Below, piece by piece: positions 47,232 through 57,563 of a stretch of 63,355 nt of DNA. A program made the position numbers and the translations under genes. Each line of letters opens with the position of its first letter. Position 1 is the first letter of the stretch. The notes under the pieces are model-generated. The model did no database searches, was not told the origin of the DNA, and worked only from the letters and a program-made list of their open reading frames with translations. This stretch comes from Microbispora amethystogenes (GTDB taxonomy: Bacteria; Actinomycetota; Actinomycetes; Streptosporangiales; Streptosporangiaceae). The stretch is taken from contig NZ_BOOB01000055.1 in the NCBI RefSeq assembly GCF_016863015.1, positions 1 to 63,355 of the forward strand, read 5' to 3'.

Positions 47232-47609
47232 GTGGGTGACGAGAACGCGGTGGCGCGGGTCCGGGAGATCTGCCTGTCCCTGCCGGAGGCGGTGGAGAAG
47301 CCGTTCGGCGGCCACACCGCGCCGTCGTTCCGGATCGGCGACAAGCTCTTCGCCATGACCAGCGAGGACGGGCGGTCCCTCACGTTCAAGGCGGGCCCGG
47401 GGGTGCAGCAGGCCCTCGTGGCCTCTGACCCGGAGCGCTTCTTCGTCCCTCCGTACGTCGGCCCGAAGGGCTGGGTGGGCGCGCGCCTCGACGCCGCGCA
47501 GGACTGGGCGGAGATCGCCGAACTCGTCGAGGACAGCTATCGGATGATCGCGCCGAAGCGATTGTCTGGGCTGCTCGACCGGCGGCGGCCCGGCGACGCC
47601 GAGAACTGA
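47232..47609 (+). CDS. MmcQ/YjbR family protein
   Basis: A 125-residue protein from GTG 47232 with GAGAGAGGG upstream. The family pattern is complete: VREICLSLPEAVEKPFGGHTAPSFRIGDKLFAM, LTFKAGPGVQQALVASDPERFFVPPYVGPKGWVGARLD and EIAELVEDSYRMIAPKRL. These small proteins have a CyaY-like fold and are often called DNA-binding or mitomycin-related, with no proven role. It is isolated, and the 168 bp to the next stop codon hold GACAGGCCCC-like short repeats only. Confidence 0.9.
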   Translation: MGDENAVARVREICLSLPEAVEKPFGGHTAPSFRIGDKLFAMTSEDGRSLTFKAGPGVQQALVASDPERFFVPPYVGPKGWVGARLDAAQDWAEIAELVEDSYRMIAPKRLSGLLDRRRPGDAEN

Positions 47610-47777
47610 GGCCCCCGCCAGACCCCGACAGGCCCCGGGCCCCGCACCTGACAGGCCCCAGCCTCGCCAGATTCCAAGGCTCCGCGAACCCTCAGGCCCC
47701 AGGGCTCTGCCAGAGCCGCCGGGTGCGCCGGGCCGTTCGGTGGTCGAGCGACACCGGCCATCCGGGGCTCGCGAGGG

Positions 47778-50711
47778 TCAGCGGGTGACCTCGTCGAGCA
47801 GTTCGAGCAGGTGGTGATAGGTCTTCCCGGTGGCGCGGGAGAGGCCGATCTCGCAGGTGCGGTTGACCGACGCGTGCGCGTCGAAACCGCCCTCGGCCAC
47901 CGAGCGAGCCTCGGCGCGGGTGGCGGAGGCGGTCAGTTCCGGGTGCAGCAGGCCGCGGTCGCCGGCGAAGGCGCAGCACTGCCATCCCTCGGGCACGACG
48001 ACCTCGTCCGCGACGGCCGCGGCGATCTTCGCGACGGCGGCGTCCAGGCCGAGGCGGGTGGAGGAACAGGTCGGGTGCAGGGCCAGCGACGCCCGCTTCC
48101 GGCCCTCCTGTGGCTCCGGCAGCCGGGGAAGGACGTGCTCGGCCACGAAGGTCACGGCGTCGACCACCCGGACGACGGGAGCCGCCGCGGCGGCCCGCTC
48201 GCTGCCCCGCACTCCATCCTGCACGCCGGCGCCCGCGGCCTTGTCTCCGTCCTTCAGGACGGCCCGCCCGTCGCCTCCGGTCACGGCATGCCCGTCACCC
48301 GCCGCGGCGAGCAGGCGTTCGAACCCCTCGGTGCAGGAGGCGGCGTCGCTGATCACCGGGAGACGGCCGCCCTCGGTGGCGGTCAGCAGGGCATTCCGCA
48401 CCCGCTCGCGCATCACCTCGTAGCCCTCCGTGAACCCCTTGGACGACCATGGCGTGCCGCAGCACAGGCTCTGGACGCCCTCCGGCACGCGCAGCCGCAG
48501 ACCGGCCCGGGCGGCGAGCCGTGACACCGCCGCCATTACTCCCGGGCCGCCGTCGGCGGGAGCGAACATCGTGTTCAGGCACGACGGCACAAACACCGCG
48601 TCGGCCCACCCCGCAGGCGCGGCCCGCCGGGGGACGCCGCCGCGCGGCAGGTCGCGGGTCCACTGGGGGATCGTGTCGGGATCGCCGGCGGCGCGGGCCG
48701 CCCGGCTCGCCCGCTCGGCGAGCCCGGCCGGGGCCGCCGCGGCGGCGTCCATGGCGAGGTCCATGGCCCGGGTCACCGCTCCCCAGCGCCGGGCGGCGGA
48801 CGTCCAGCCCGCCCGCGCCGCGCGTCCGTGGCGCTCGGCCCGCAGCCGCTTGGTGAGGTCACCCGTGTTGATCAGTACGGGGCAGGCGGTGGCGCACATG
48901 CCGTCCACGGCGCAGGTGTCGACGGCGTCGTAGTCGTACTCCCGCTCCAGTCGCAGCGCGAGCGCCTCGTCGCCCGCCGCCCGGGCCGCGGCGATCTCGC
49001 GGCGCAGCACGATCCGCTGGCGCGGGGTCGTGGTGAGGTCGCGGCTCGGGCACACCGGCTCGCAGTAGCCGCACTCCACGCAGCGGTCCACCTCGGGCTC
49101 GACGGCGACGACGGGCTTGAGGTCGCGCAGGTGCGCGCGCGGGTCGTCGGTGAGCACGACGCCCGGGTTGAGCGTGCCGCCGGGATCGCAGAGCCGCTTG
49201 ACCTCCCGCATGACCTCGTACAGTTCATCGCCGTACTGGCGGCGGACGAAGGGGGCCATGACCCGGCCGGTGCCGTGCTCCGCCTTGAGCGTGCCGCCGC
49301 GGTCGAGCACGGCGCCGACCATCTCCTCGGTGAACTCGGCGTACCGCTCCGGGTCGGCGCCGAAGCGCTCGTTGAGCATGAAGTGCAGGTTGCCGTCCTT
49401 GGCGTGGCCGAAGATCACGCTGCGCTCGTACCGGTGCCGCGCGAACAGCCCGGCGAGGTCGTCGCAGAGGTCGGCGAGGACGGGCACCGGGACGGCCACG
49501 TCCTCCAGCAGGGCCGTCGTGCCGCTGGGCCGGGCCCCGGCGACCGCGGCGTAGAGGCCCTTGCGGATGCGCCACAGGGCCGCCCGTCCGGCGGCGTCCC
49601 CGCTGAGCCGGGCGGGTGCGGCGAGGTCCAGGCGGGCGAAGACCTCCGCCGCCTCCCGCTCGCGGCCGGCGAGCACCTCGGGTGCGGACTCCTGCCACTC
49701 GACCAGCAGTGCCGCGTGGTCGCGCACCTCCAGCGCGCGCAGGACGCCGTCGGCGCCCGGATCGGTCCGCGCGACCCGCAGCGACTCGGCGTCGAGCAGC
49801 TCGACGGCGGCGGGACCCGCCGCGACGATCTCCGGCACCGCCGCCATCGCCGCCCGCAGCGTCGGGAAGACGACCAGGCCGGTCGCGGCGAGCCGGTGCG
49901 CCGGCACCGTACGCAGGACGGCCCGGGCGACGAACGCGAGCGTGCCCTCGCTGCCCACGACGAGGCGGGCGAGGATCTGGGCGGGGGAGTCGTGGTCGAG
50001 GAAGCTGTTGAGGCCGTAGCCCATGGTGTTCTTGAGCGCGAACTGCGCCGTGAGCCGCCGCACCGACTCGGGGTTGCCGCGCACGCGGTCGCGCAGCCGT
50101 TCCAGGCCCTCGGAGAGGGCGGGCTCCAGGGCGCGCAGCCGCGCGTCGGCGTCGGGCGCGCCGGTGTCGAGGACGGTGCCGCTCGCCAGCACGAGGACCA
50201 TCGACTCCAGCGTCCGATAGGTGTTGGCGTGGGTGCCGCAGGTCATCCCGCTGGAGTTGTTGGCGACGACCCCGCCGATCGTGCACGCCGCCTCGCTGGC
50301 CGGGTCGGGCCCGAGCCTTCGGCCGTACGCCGCGAGCCTGGCGTTGACCTGCCGCAGCACGGCGCCGGGCTGCACCCGCACGCGGGCGCCGTCGTCCAGC
50401 ACCTCGATGTCCCGGAAGTGCCTGCGGGTGTCGACGAGCAGGTGCTCGCTCACGCCCTGCCCGCTCAGGCTGGTGCCGCCGGACCGGAAGGTCAGCGGCA
50501 GCCCGGTCCGCAGCAGCGCGGCGACCTGATCGGCGTTCTCGGGCACCAGCACCGCCTGCGGGGTCAGCAGGTAGTGCGAGGCGTCGTGCGCCATGCCGAG
50601 CCGGTCGCTCGCCCGCGCACGGGTGATCCCCGGGACGGCGGCCTCCACCGCCGCGAGGGCGGCGGGGTCCGGCGGCGTCAGCCGGCGCGCTCCGGCGTCG
50701 CTAGGGCTCAT
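47778..50711 (-). CDS. FAD-linked oxidase with Fe-S domains (D-lactate/2-hydroxyacid dehydrogenase type)
   Basis: A 977-residue fusion. The first half is an FAD_binding_4 oxidase (PLTFRSGGTSLSGQGVSEHLLVDTRRHFRDIEVL, PDPASEAACTIGGVVANNSSGM) with the FAD-oxidase C-terminal domain (FGHAKDGNLHFMLNERF). The second half has two 4Fe-4S motifs (CVECGYCEPVCPSR and CAVDGMCATACPVLINTGD) and CCG-type cysteines (LCCGTPWSSKG, CCAFAGDRG). It likely oxidises D-lactate or another D-2-hydroxy acid and passes electrons to the quinone pool. It lies 85 bp downstream of a zinc dehydrogenase gene on the same strand in a sugar-acid neighbourhood. The substrate remains open. Confidence 0.9.
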   Translation of the reverse strand: MSPSDAGARRLTPPDPAALAAVEAAVPGITRARASDRLGMAHDASHYLLTPQAVLVPENADQVAALLRTGLPLTFRSGGTSLSGQGVSEHLLVDTRRHFRDIEVLDDGARVRVQPGAVLRQVNARLAAYGRRLGPDPASEAACTIGGVVANNSSGMTCGTHANTYRTLESMVLVLASGTVLDTGAPDADARLRALEPALSEGLERLRDRVRGNPESVRRLTAQFALKNTMGYGLNSFLDHDSPAQILARLVVGSEGTLAFVARAVLRTVPAHRLAATGLVVFPTLRAAMAAVPEIVAAGPAAVELLDAESLRVARTDPGADGVLRALEVRDHAALLVEWQESAPEVLAGREREAAEVFARLDLAAPARLSGDAAGRAALWRIRKGLYAAVAGARPSGTTALLEDVAVPVPVLADLCDDLAGLFARHRYERSVIFGHAKDGNLHFMLNERFGADPERYAEFTEEMVGAVLDRGGTLKAEHGTGRVMAPFVRRQYGDELYEVMREVKRLCDPGGTLNPGVVLTDDPRAHLRDLKPVVAVEPEVDRCVECGYCEPVCPSRDLTTTPRQRIVLRREIAAARAAGDEALALRLEREYDYDAVDTCAVDGMCATACPVLINTGDLTKRLRAERHGRAARAGWTSAARRWGAVTRAMDLAMDAAAAAPAGLAERASRAARAAGDPDTIPQWTRDLPRGGVPRRAAPAGWADAVFVPSCLNTMFAPADGGPGVMAAVSRLAARAGLRLRVPEGVQSLCCGTPWSSKGFTEGYEVMRERVRNALLTATEGGRLPVISDAASCTEGFERLLAAAGDGHAVTGGDGRAVLKDGDKAAGAGVQDGVRGSERAAAAAPVVRVVDAVTFVAEHVLPRLPEPQEGRKRASLALHPTCSSTRLGLDAAVAKIAAAVADEVVVPEGWQCCAFAGDRGLLHPELTASATRAEARSVAEGGFDAHASVNRTCEIGLSRATGKTYHHLLELLDEVTR

Positions 50712-50796
50712 CGGAATCCTCCGTGGACACCCCCGCCTTCGGGCGGGGCGGGAATCGTGCTCGCTGCGGAGCGGAGTCGGTGGGCGAGCGCCTCCG

Positions 50797-51810
50797 CTAT
50801 CGCCGCGGATCGATGTGGATCTTCGGGCCCGGCCCGGCGCTCGCCGGGCGTCGTCCCGCCAGCACCTCGGCGGCGTCGCCGAGCCCGACGGTGGCCGCCA
50901 CGAGTGGATGGGCGTCGACCGATCCGTCCGCGTACGCCTCGATCGTTCCGGCCAGCCCGCCCGAGCCGCTGAGCACGCCGACGGCGGTGACGTCCTTGAA
51001 CACGAGGTCGCGGGTGTCGGCGCGGCTGGGGGAGGCCGCGATTCCGATATACACTACCCGGCCCGCGGGCCTGACCAGGTCGAGCGCGAGCGCCGGGAGA
51101 TCCGCCGCGTTGGACGCGTCGACCACGGCGTCCCACGGGTGCGACGGGAGTGACGGGCGGGTCCACACGTTCGCGAAGCCGAGGTCGCGGGGGAGCCGCA
51201 GCGCGGGCTCGTCGCGGCCCAGCAGGTGCACCTCGGACCCCCGCGCCCGCGCGAGCAGCGCGACGAGCAGCCCGATCGTGCCGGTGCCCAGCACCAGCAG
51301 CCGGTCGCCGGGCCCGGCGGCGGCCGCCCGTACGGCGCGCAGGGAGTTGGCGCCGGGCTCGACGAGCGCGCCGAGCGTCGCGTCGATCGTCTCCGGCAGC
51401 GCGTGCAGGGCCGAGGCCGGTACGGCGAGCCGTTCGGCCAGCGCCCCGGGGAAGCCCATGCGGATCCCGATCTCGGCCCGGTCGGGACAGACGTGGCTCA
51501 CACCTGTGCGGCAGAAGCGGCAGTGACCGCAGCCGAGCATCGTGTCGCCGGTGACGCGGCGGCCGAGCCAGCCGGGGTCGACCCCGTCCCCGAGCGCCGT
51601 GACGACCCCGCACCACTCGTGCCCCGGGCGCAGCGGATACCAGGCCTGGCCGGAGTGCAGATAGCTCATCGCGCCGCTGAACAGTTCCAGGTCGGTGCCG
51701 CAGACGCCGGCCCGCTCGACGTCGACGACCACCTGACCGGGCGCGGCGACCGGCGGTTCGACGTCGAGGACCTCGGCCGCGCCGGGTCCCGTGATGACCA
51801 GTGCCCGCAT
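50797..51810 (-). CDS. Zinc-dependent alcohol/sugar dehydrogenase (MDR family)
   Basis: A 337-residue medium-chain dehydrogenase. Catalytic zinc ligands are Cys in GVCGTDLEL and His in PGHEWCG. The structural-zinc loop is CGHCRFCRTGVSHVCP with four Cys. The NAD-binding turn is VLGTGTIGLLVALLARARG. The sequence resembles threonine/sorbitol/galactitol-type dehydrogenases. Position suggests oxidation of a sugar: an SMP-30 lactonase and an IlvD/Edd dehydratase follow within 3 kb, as in non-phosphorylative sugar pathways. The exact sugar is not determined. Confidence 0.88.
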   Translation of the reverse strand: MRALVITGPGAAEVLDVEPPVAAPGQVVVDVERAGVCGTDLELFSGAMSYLHSGQAWYPLRPGHEWCGVVTALGDGVDPGWLGRRVTGDTMLGCGHCRFCRTGVSHVCPDRAEIGIRMGFPGALAERLAVPASALHALPETIDATLGALVEPGANSLRAVRAAAAGPGDRLLVLGTGTIGLLVALLARARGSEVHLLGRDEPALRLPRDLGFANVWTRPSLPSHPWDAVVDASNAADLPALALDLVRPAGRVVYIGIAASPSRADTRDLVFKDVTAVGVLSGSGGLAGTIEAYADGSVDAHPLVAATVGLGDAAEVLAGRRPASAGPGPKIHIDPRR

Positions 51811-51921
51811 GACGCCCCCGCCCCCTTACCGGTGCGGCCGGACGGCGCGACTGTGCGGGACGACGGGCGGGGCGATGGGCGGGGCGACGGGTGCGGCGGC
51901 GCCGGTGGCGGAGTGGTGCAA

Positions 51922-52031
51922 GTGGTTCTCCGTGCTGGTGGTTCCCTGTGCTGGTGGATCTCTGTGCTGGTGATTCTCTGGGCCCGTGGTTCTCTGTGCT
52001 GCGGCTCTCCGGGCCGGTGGTTCTCCGCGCC
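51922..52031. repeat. 16-bp tandem repeat (about 7 units) between dehydrogenase and lactonase genes
   Basis: Units based on GTGGTTCTCTGTGCTG repeat from 51922 with period 16 (two of 15 near the end). They occupy the middle of the 270-bp gap 51811-52080. The period is not a multiple of three, so it is not coding. Short GGCGGGGCGA repeats (51863-51890) precede it. Confidence 0.85.
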
Positions 52032-52080
52032 GCGTGATCGGTGACCGGCGCCCGCTCACGGTCTGTTCACGGGCGGAGCC

Positions 52081-52998
52081 TCACGATACGGAAGGGGTGA
52101 TCGGCGGCGCCCAGTAGGGTGCCGGAACGCCGCGTACACCGACCCTGGCGGTGAACAGGTGTCCCGAGCCGGGGTGCTCGGCCAGTTCCTGGGGAGACAT
52201 GTTCTCGGTGGCCGTAGTGATCACCAGGAGATCGAGATCCGGCCCCGCGAAGGCCGGGCAGGTGGGCTTCGGGGCGCCGACCTCGACCACGGCGAGCAGG
52301 CGGCCCGCCGGGTCGCGGCACTCGACCCGCCCGCCGCCGAAGACGGCGATCCACAGGTTGCCCTCGGCGTCGGCGCACATCCCGTCGGGCAGCGTGCCGG
52401 GCGGCCCGTCGTCCAGGGTGAAAAGCTCCCGCCGAGGCCCGGTCCGGCCGGTGGCCGGATCGTAGTCGCGCGCCCACACCACCCGGGACGCGCTGTCGAC
52501 GCTGTAGAGGCGGTCGCCGGAGGGACTCCAGGCGAGGCCGTTCGAGAGGGTCAGGTCCTCGTCGAGGTGGACCAGGGCCGTGCCGTCGAGCCGGGCCAGC
52601 ACCTCCCGGCCCTTCCGGTCGTCGAGGGCCATGCTGCCGACCAGGAAGCGCCCGGCCGGGTCGACGGCGCCGTCGTTGAGCCTGCTCCGTACGCCCGGGG
52701 GCAGCACCCGGGCGAGTTCGGTGCGGTCTCCGGCGGCGCCGACCCTGGTGAGGACCGCCTGTTCGGCGACGAGGAGGTCGCCCTCGGCGGAGACGGCGAC
52801 CGCGCCCACGGTGCCCTCGAAGGTGTGCAGCGTGGCGGCCTCGATCATGCCGGTCGCCGGGTCGAGCCGCCCCTCGTGTACGGCGCCCGCGCCGATGTCC
52901 ACCCACAGCAGGCGCTCCCGGGCGGGATCCCACACGGGACCCTCGCCGAGGGCGTACACGTCCCGGCCGGCCTGGGTCGCGGTGCACCGCATGGTCAT
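52081..52998 (-). CDS. SMP-30/gluconolactonase family lactonase
   Basis: A 305-residue six-bladed beta-propeller. The start is ATG 52998, which lies seven bases after TAATAT and is likely leaderless; the longer frame to 53019 is rejected. Family motifs: ALGEGPVWDPARERLLWVDIGAGAVHEG (Glu metal ligand), RLNDGAVDPAGRFLVGSM (Asn ligand), LSNGLAWSPSGDRLYSVDSAS and LPDGMCADAEGNLWIAVFGGGRV (Asp ligand). Such enzymes open sugar lactones with a divalent metal. It sits between a zinc dehydrogenase gene and a divergent IlvD/Edd dehydratase gene, supporting a lactone step in sugar oxidation. Confidence 0.9.
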   Translation of the reverse strand: MTMRCTATQAGRDVYALGEGPVWDPARERLLWVDIGAGAVHEGRLDPATGMIEAATLHTFEGTVGAVAVSAEGDLLVAEQAVLTRVGAAGDRTELARVLPPGVRSRLNDGAVDPAGRFLVGSMALDDRKGREVLARLDGTALVHLDEDLTLSNGLAWSPSGDRLYSVDSASRVVWARDYDPATGRTGPRRELFTLDDGPPGTLPDGMCADAEGNLWIAVFGGGRVECRDPAGRLLAVVEVGAPKPTCPAFAGPDLDLLVITTATENMSPQELAEHPGSGHLFTARVGVRGVPAPYWAPPITPSVS

Positions 52999-53005
52999 AT
53001 TTCGG

Positions 53006-53011
53006 ATATTA
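53006..53011 (-). promoter_or_regulatory. -10 element of the leaderless lactonase gene
   Basis: TAATAT (minus strand, 53011-53006) is followed by seven bases and ATG 52998, so transcription and translation should begin together. No ribosome site is present. TCTCTGAC direct repeats at 53088-53095 and 53101-53108 lie in the same divergent region. Confidence 0.6.
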
Positions 53012-53145
53012 GGTCGCACTGTGACTGGGAGAGAAGTGAATCACCCCCATCTTTCGGGACAAGTGAGGCGTGGGTTAGCCTCGCAGAGTCTCTGACCCCT
53101 GTCTCTGACATCTGTCCGTGACCTCCCGAGAAACCTGGGTGCCGC

Positions 53146-54858
53146 ATGGGGACGCGAAGCGCCGAGTGGTACGGCGGAGCCGGCCGCAACTCCTACATCC
53201 ACCGCGCGTGGATGCGGCGAGGGCTGCCGGCCCACGCCTTCGACGGGCGGCCGCACATCGCGATCGCCAACACCGCGTCCGACCTCACCCCCTGCAACTC
53301 GCACCTCGACGAGGTCGCCGAGCACGTCAAGCGCGGCGTGTGGGAGGCGGGCGGCGTCCCGCTGAACCTGCCGGTGGTGTCGCTGGGGGAGACGCAGGTG
53401 CGCCCCACGGCCATGCTGTGGCGCAACATGGCCGCGATGGCCGCGGAGGAGCTGCTGCGGGCCAACCCGGTCGACGGGGTCGTGCTGCTCGGCGGGTGCG
53501 ACAAGACGATCCCCGCGCTGCTGATGGCCGCGGCGTCGGTGGACCTGCCCGCGATCGTCGTGCCGGGCGGGCCGATGCTCACCGGTCACTTCCGCGGCGT
53601 CCCGCTCGGCTGCGGCACGGACGTGTGGAAGCTCAGCGAGGAGGTCCGGGCGGGGACCCTGACCGAGGCCGAGTTCATGCGCTCGGAGTCGTCGATGATC
53701 CGCAGCAGGGGCCACTGCAACACGATGGGCACGGCCTCCACGATGGGGCTGCTCGCCGAGGTGCTCGGCATGACCCTGCCCGGCGTCGCCGGCACGCCGG
53801 CCGCCGACAGCCGGCTGCTGGAGGCCGCCCACGCCAGCGGCTCGCTCGCTGTCGAGATGGTCGCCGAGGACCGCCGCCCCAGCGCGGTGATGACGCGCGG
53901 GTCCTTCCTCAACGCCGTCGTCGCGCTCGCCGCGCTCGGCGGGTCCACCAACGCCGTCGTCCACCTGCTCGCGATCGCCGGGCGTCTCGGGGTGGAGCTC
54001 ACCCAGGACGACTTCGACCGTACGGGGTCGGGGGTGCCGCTGCTGGTGGACCTGCTGCCCGCCGGGCGGTTCCTCATGGACGACCTGCACCGCGCCGGGG
54101 GCCTGCACGCCGTCCTGCGCGAGGTCCGCGACCTGCTCGACCCGGAGGCGATCACCGTCACCGGCCGGCCGCTGGTCGACTGGCTCGGCGCCGCGCGCAT
54201 CCACGACCCCGAGGTCATCCGCCCCCGCGAGGCGCCCCTGCTGGAGAGCGCCGGGATCGCCGTGCTGTACGGCGACCTCGCCCCCGGCGGCGCGGTGATC
54301 AAGCCGGCCGCGGCCTCGCCGCACCTGTTGCGGCATCGCGGGCCGGCCGTGGTGTTCGACTCCGTGGAGGACTTCCACGCGCGGATCGACGATCCCGATC
54401 TGGATGTCACGCCCGACTCGGTGCTCGTCCTGCGCGGGTGCGGCCCCCGGGGCTACCCCGGCATGCCGGAGGTCGCCAACATGCCGCTGCCCGCCAAACT
54501 GCTCGCCCAGGGCGTACGCGACATGGTCCGCGTCTGCGACGGGCGGATGAGCGGCACCGCCTACGGCACGGTCGTGCTGCACGTCGCGCCCGAGGCGGCC
54601 GCGGGCGGCCCGCTCGGGCTCGTCCGCGACGGCGACATGATCGTCCTCGACGTCGACGCCCGCAGGCTCGACGTCGAGGTCCCGGCGGAGGAGTGGGCCG
54701 CCCGCGAGCCGTCCCCGGCCATGACCAAGGCCTTCGCCGCCCCGAGCCGCGGCTGGGAGCGGCTGTACGTCGAGACGGTCGGCCAGGCGAACACCGGGGC
54801 CGACCTCGGCTTCCTCACCGGCTCCAGCGGCCACCCGGTGCCCCGCGACTCGCACTGA
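53146..54858 (+). CDS. IlvD/Edd family dehydratase (sugar-acid dehydratase type)
   Basis: A 570-residue Fe-S dehydratase. Typical stretches: HIAIANTASDLTPCNSHLDEVAEHVKRGV, the cluster Cys in LLGGCDKTIPALLMAA, GHCNTMGTASTMGLLAEVLGMTLPG and DGRMSGTAYGTVVLHVAPEAAAGGPL. Compared with biosynthetic IlvD it fits the sugar-acid branch (L-arabonate/D-xylonate dehydratases), judged by length and context. It is divergent from the lactonase gene. With that gene and the zinc dehydrogenase it would take an aldose to a 2-keto-3-deoxy acid. No aldolase or semialdehyde dehydrogenase is in the window. The start codon ATG 53146 has only a weak ribosome site. Confidence 0.88.
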   Translation: MGTRSAEWYGGAGRNSYIHRAWMRRGLPAHAFDGRPHIAIANTASDLTPCNSHLDEVAEHVKRGVWEAGGVPLNLPVVSLGETQVRPTAMLWRNMAAMAAEELLRANPVDGVVLLGGCDKTIPALLMAAASVDLPAIVVPGGPMLTGHFRGVPLGCGTDVWKLSEEVRAGTLTEAEFMRSESSMIRSRGHCNTMGTASTMGLLAEVLGMTLPGVAGTPAADSRLLEAAHASGSLAVEMVAEDRRPSAVMTRGSFLNAVVALAALGGSTNAVVHLLAIAGRLGVELTQDDFDRTGSGVPLLVDLLPAGRFLMDDLHRAGGLHAVLREVRDLLDPEAITVTGRPLVDWLGAARIHDPEVIRPREAPLLESAGIAVLYGDLAPGGAVIKPAAASPHLLRHRGPAVVFDSVEDFHARIDDPDLDVTPDSVLVLRGCGPRGYPGMPEVANMPLPAKLLAQGVRDMVRVCDGRMSGTAYGTVVLHVAPEAAAGGPLGLVRDGDMIVLDVDARRLDVEVPAEEWAAREPSPAMTKAFAAPSRGWERLYVETVGQANTGADLGFLTGSSGHPVPRDSH

Positions 54859-54892
54859 CCCGCGAACGCCGGTCCGCGAGCACGGACAGGCG

Positions 54893-56044
<1,152 letters not shown>

Positions 56045-56220
56045 GGCTGCCTCGAAAGCGATCGTTGCGCCGGACGGCGTGCGGGCGGTGCGCCGCCTCC
56101 ATACGCCGCACGCCAGGCGGGCTCTTTCGGCCCGCGCGCCGGCGATGGGCCGGCAAGGAATGCGTACCCCCGCCGGACGTGCGAAAACGGCGGCCCGCCC
56201 GGATCTCGCCGACCGTCGCC

Positions 56221-57360
56221 TCACTTGAGGGGGAGCCGCGCGGCGATCGTGAAGCCGCCTTCGGGGGTCGGCCCGGCGGAGAACCGGCCGTGGGCGAGGT
56301 GCACGCGCTCCCGGATGCCGGCCAGCCCGTACCCGCCGCCGAGGGAGGGTGCGGCGCGGACGTCGGTCCGGCCGGCGGCTCGTCCATGCCGCGCCTCGTC
56401 AGGGGTGTCGGTCACGGAGACGGCGACCTGGTCGCCGACGGTCTCGCAGGTCACCAGCACGCGGGCGCCGGGAGCGTGCTTGCGAATGTTGCTGAGCCCC
56501 TCCTGCACCAAGCGGTAACACGCGTGCGAGACCTGCCGGGGCAGGCCTTCCGGGGGGACGTCGAGGCGGAGGTCGACGTGGAGACCGGTCGCCTTCGCCT
56601 CGCCGACCAGCCGCGCGATGGCGTCGACGCCCCCGGCGAGGTCCCCCTCCTCGTGGCGGAGCACGGTGAGCAGCTCGCGCAGCTCGCTGAGCGCCTGCAC
56701 CCCCTTGTCCTCGATGACGGCCGTCAGCTCGCGCACCTCTCCGGGCTCGGTGGCGTCGCGCGCCATCCCGGCGTTGAGCACCATCGCGGTGACCGCGTGG
56801 GTGACGGTGTCGTGCATCTCCCTGGCGATCTTCCGGCGCTCCTCGGCCGCGGCGATCTCCTCGCGCTCGCGCACGCCGTGCCGCAGGTCCCGGATCAGCC
56901 GCCGGTAGGCGTGCACCCAGGTGCCGACCAGGGCGGGCAGGTAGATGAGGGTCAGCGCGCGCACGATGTTGAGGTAGACGGAACGGTCGGTGTGGGGGTT
57001 CTCGTAGTCGACTGCGCCGTAGACCACCACGAGGGCCAGGGCGACGTACTGCCATCGGCGCGGGCGGTGCTCGGCCGTCATCGAGAAGACGGCGAGGACC
57101 ATCGGCACGGTCTGCCCGGTGACGCAGGCGCAGACGGCGGAGGCGGCGACGGCGGGCCACGGCGTGCGGCGCCGCGTGAACATCGTCGCCGCCGTCACCG
57201 CCCCCACCAGGACCTCGATCCAGAACGGCGCCCTGCCCCACACGGCGAAGCTGTAGCCGACCATCGACGTCGGGATGGTGAACGCCAGCACGGCGCAGGC
57301 GAGCAACGCGTCGACGACCAGTTCGTGATGCGCTGGAACAATGCCCGCTTTATTCCCCAT
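56221..57360 (-). CDS. NarL-type sensor histidine kinase (HisKA_3), no adjacent response regulator
   Basis: A 379-residue membrane histidine kinase. Four to five N-terminal helices (VVDALLACAVLAFTIPTSMVG, WIEVLVGAVTAATMF, VAASAVCACVTGQTVPMVLAVF, WQYVALALVVVYGAV, ALTLIYLPALVGTWV) occupy about residues 14-165. The phosphorylated His is in EERRKIAREMHDTVTHAV (about 198). The ATPase domain follows with the N-box region RLVQEGLSNIRKHAPGA and GYGLAGIRERV. Actinobacterial kinases of this type normally sit beside a LuxR-type response regulator; neither neighbour encodes one, so it is an orphan. No signal is known. Confidence 0.9.
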   Translation of the reverse strand: MGNKAGIVPAHHELVVDALLACAVLAFTIPTSMVGYSFAVWGRAPFWIEVLVGAVTAATMFTRRRTPWPAVAASAVCACVTGQTVPMVLAVFSMTAEHRPRRWQYVALALVVVYGAVDYENPHTDRSVYLNIVRALTLIYLPALVGTWVHAYRRLIRDLRHGVREREEIAAAEERRKIAREMHDTVTHAVTAMVLNAGMARDATEPGEVRELTAVIEDKGVQALSELRELLTVLRHEEGDLAGGVDAIARLVGEAKATGLHVDLRLDVPPEGLPRQVSHACYRLVQEGLSNIRKHAPGARVLVTCETVGDQVAVSVTDTPDEARHGRAAGRTDVRAAPSLGGGYGLAGIRERVHLAHGRFSAGPTPEGGFTIAARLPLK

Positions 57361-57563
57361 AGTGCTAGTTTGCGCTGTTTGCTGATTGCCGTCACCCCTC
57401 CCGGGCCGCGTCGGCCCGTCTGGACGCGGCGAAGATGACAGTGCGCCCTGCCCTCAACCTGGGCGTTGCCAGCCGGACGGATATCGAAGTGGCGGCGGCC
57501 GCGTCATCGAAGCTGACAGGAGGCGCTCACAGGCCGCTGTCGCCGGCGAGCGCGGCGGCAGTA

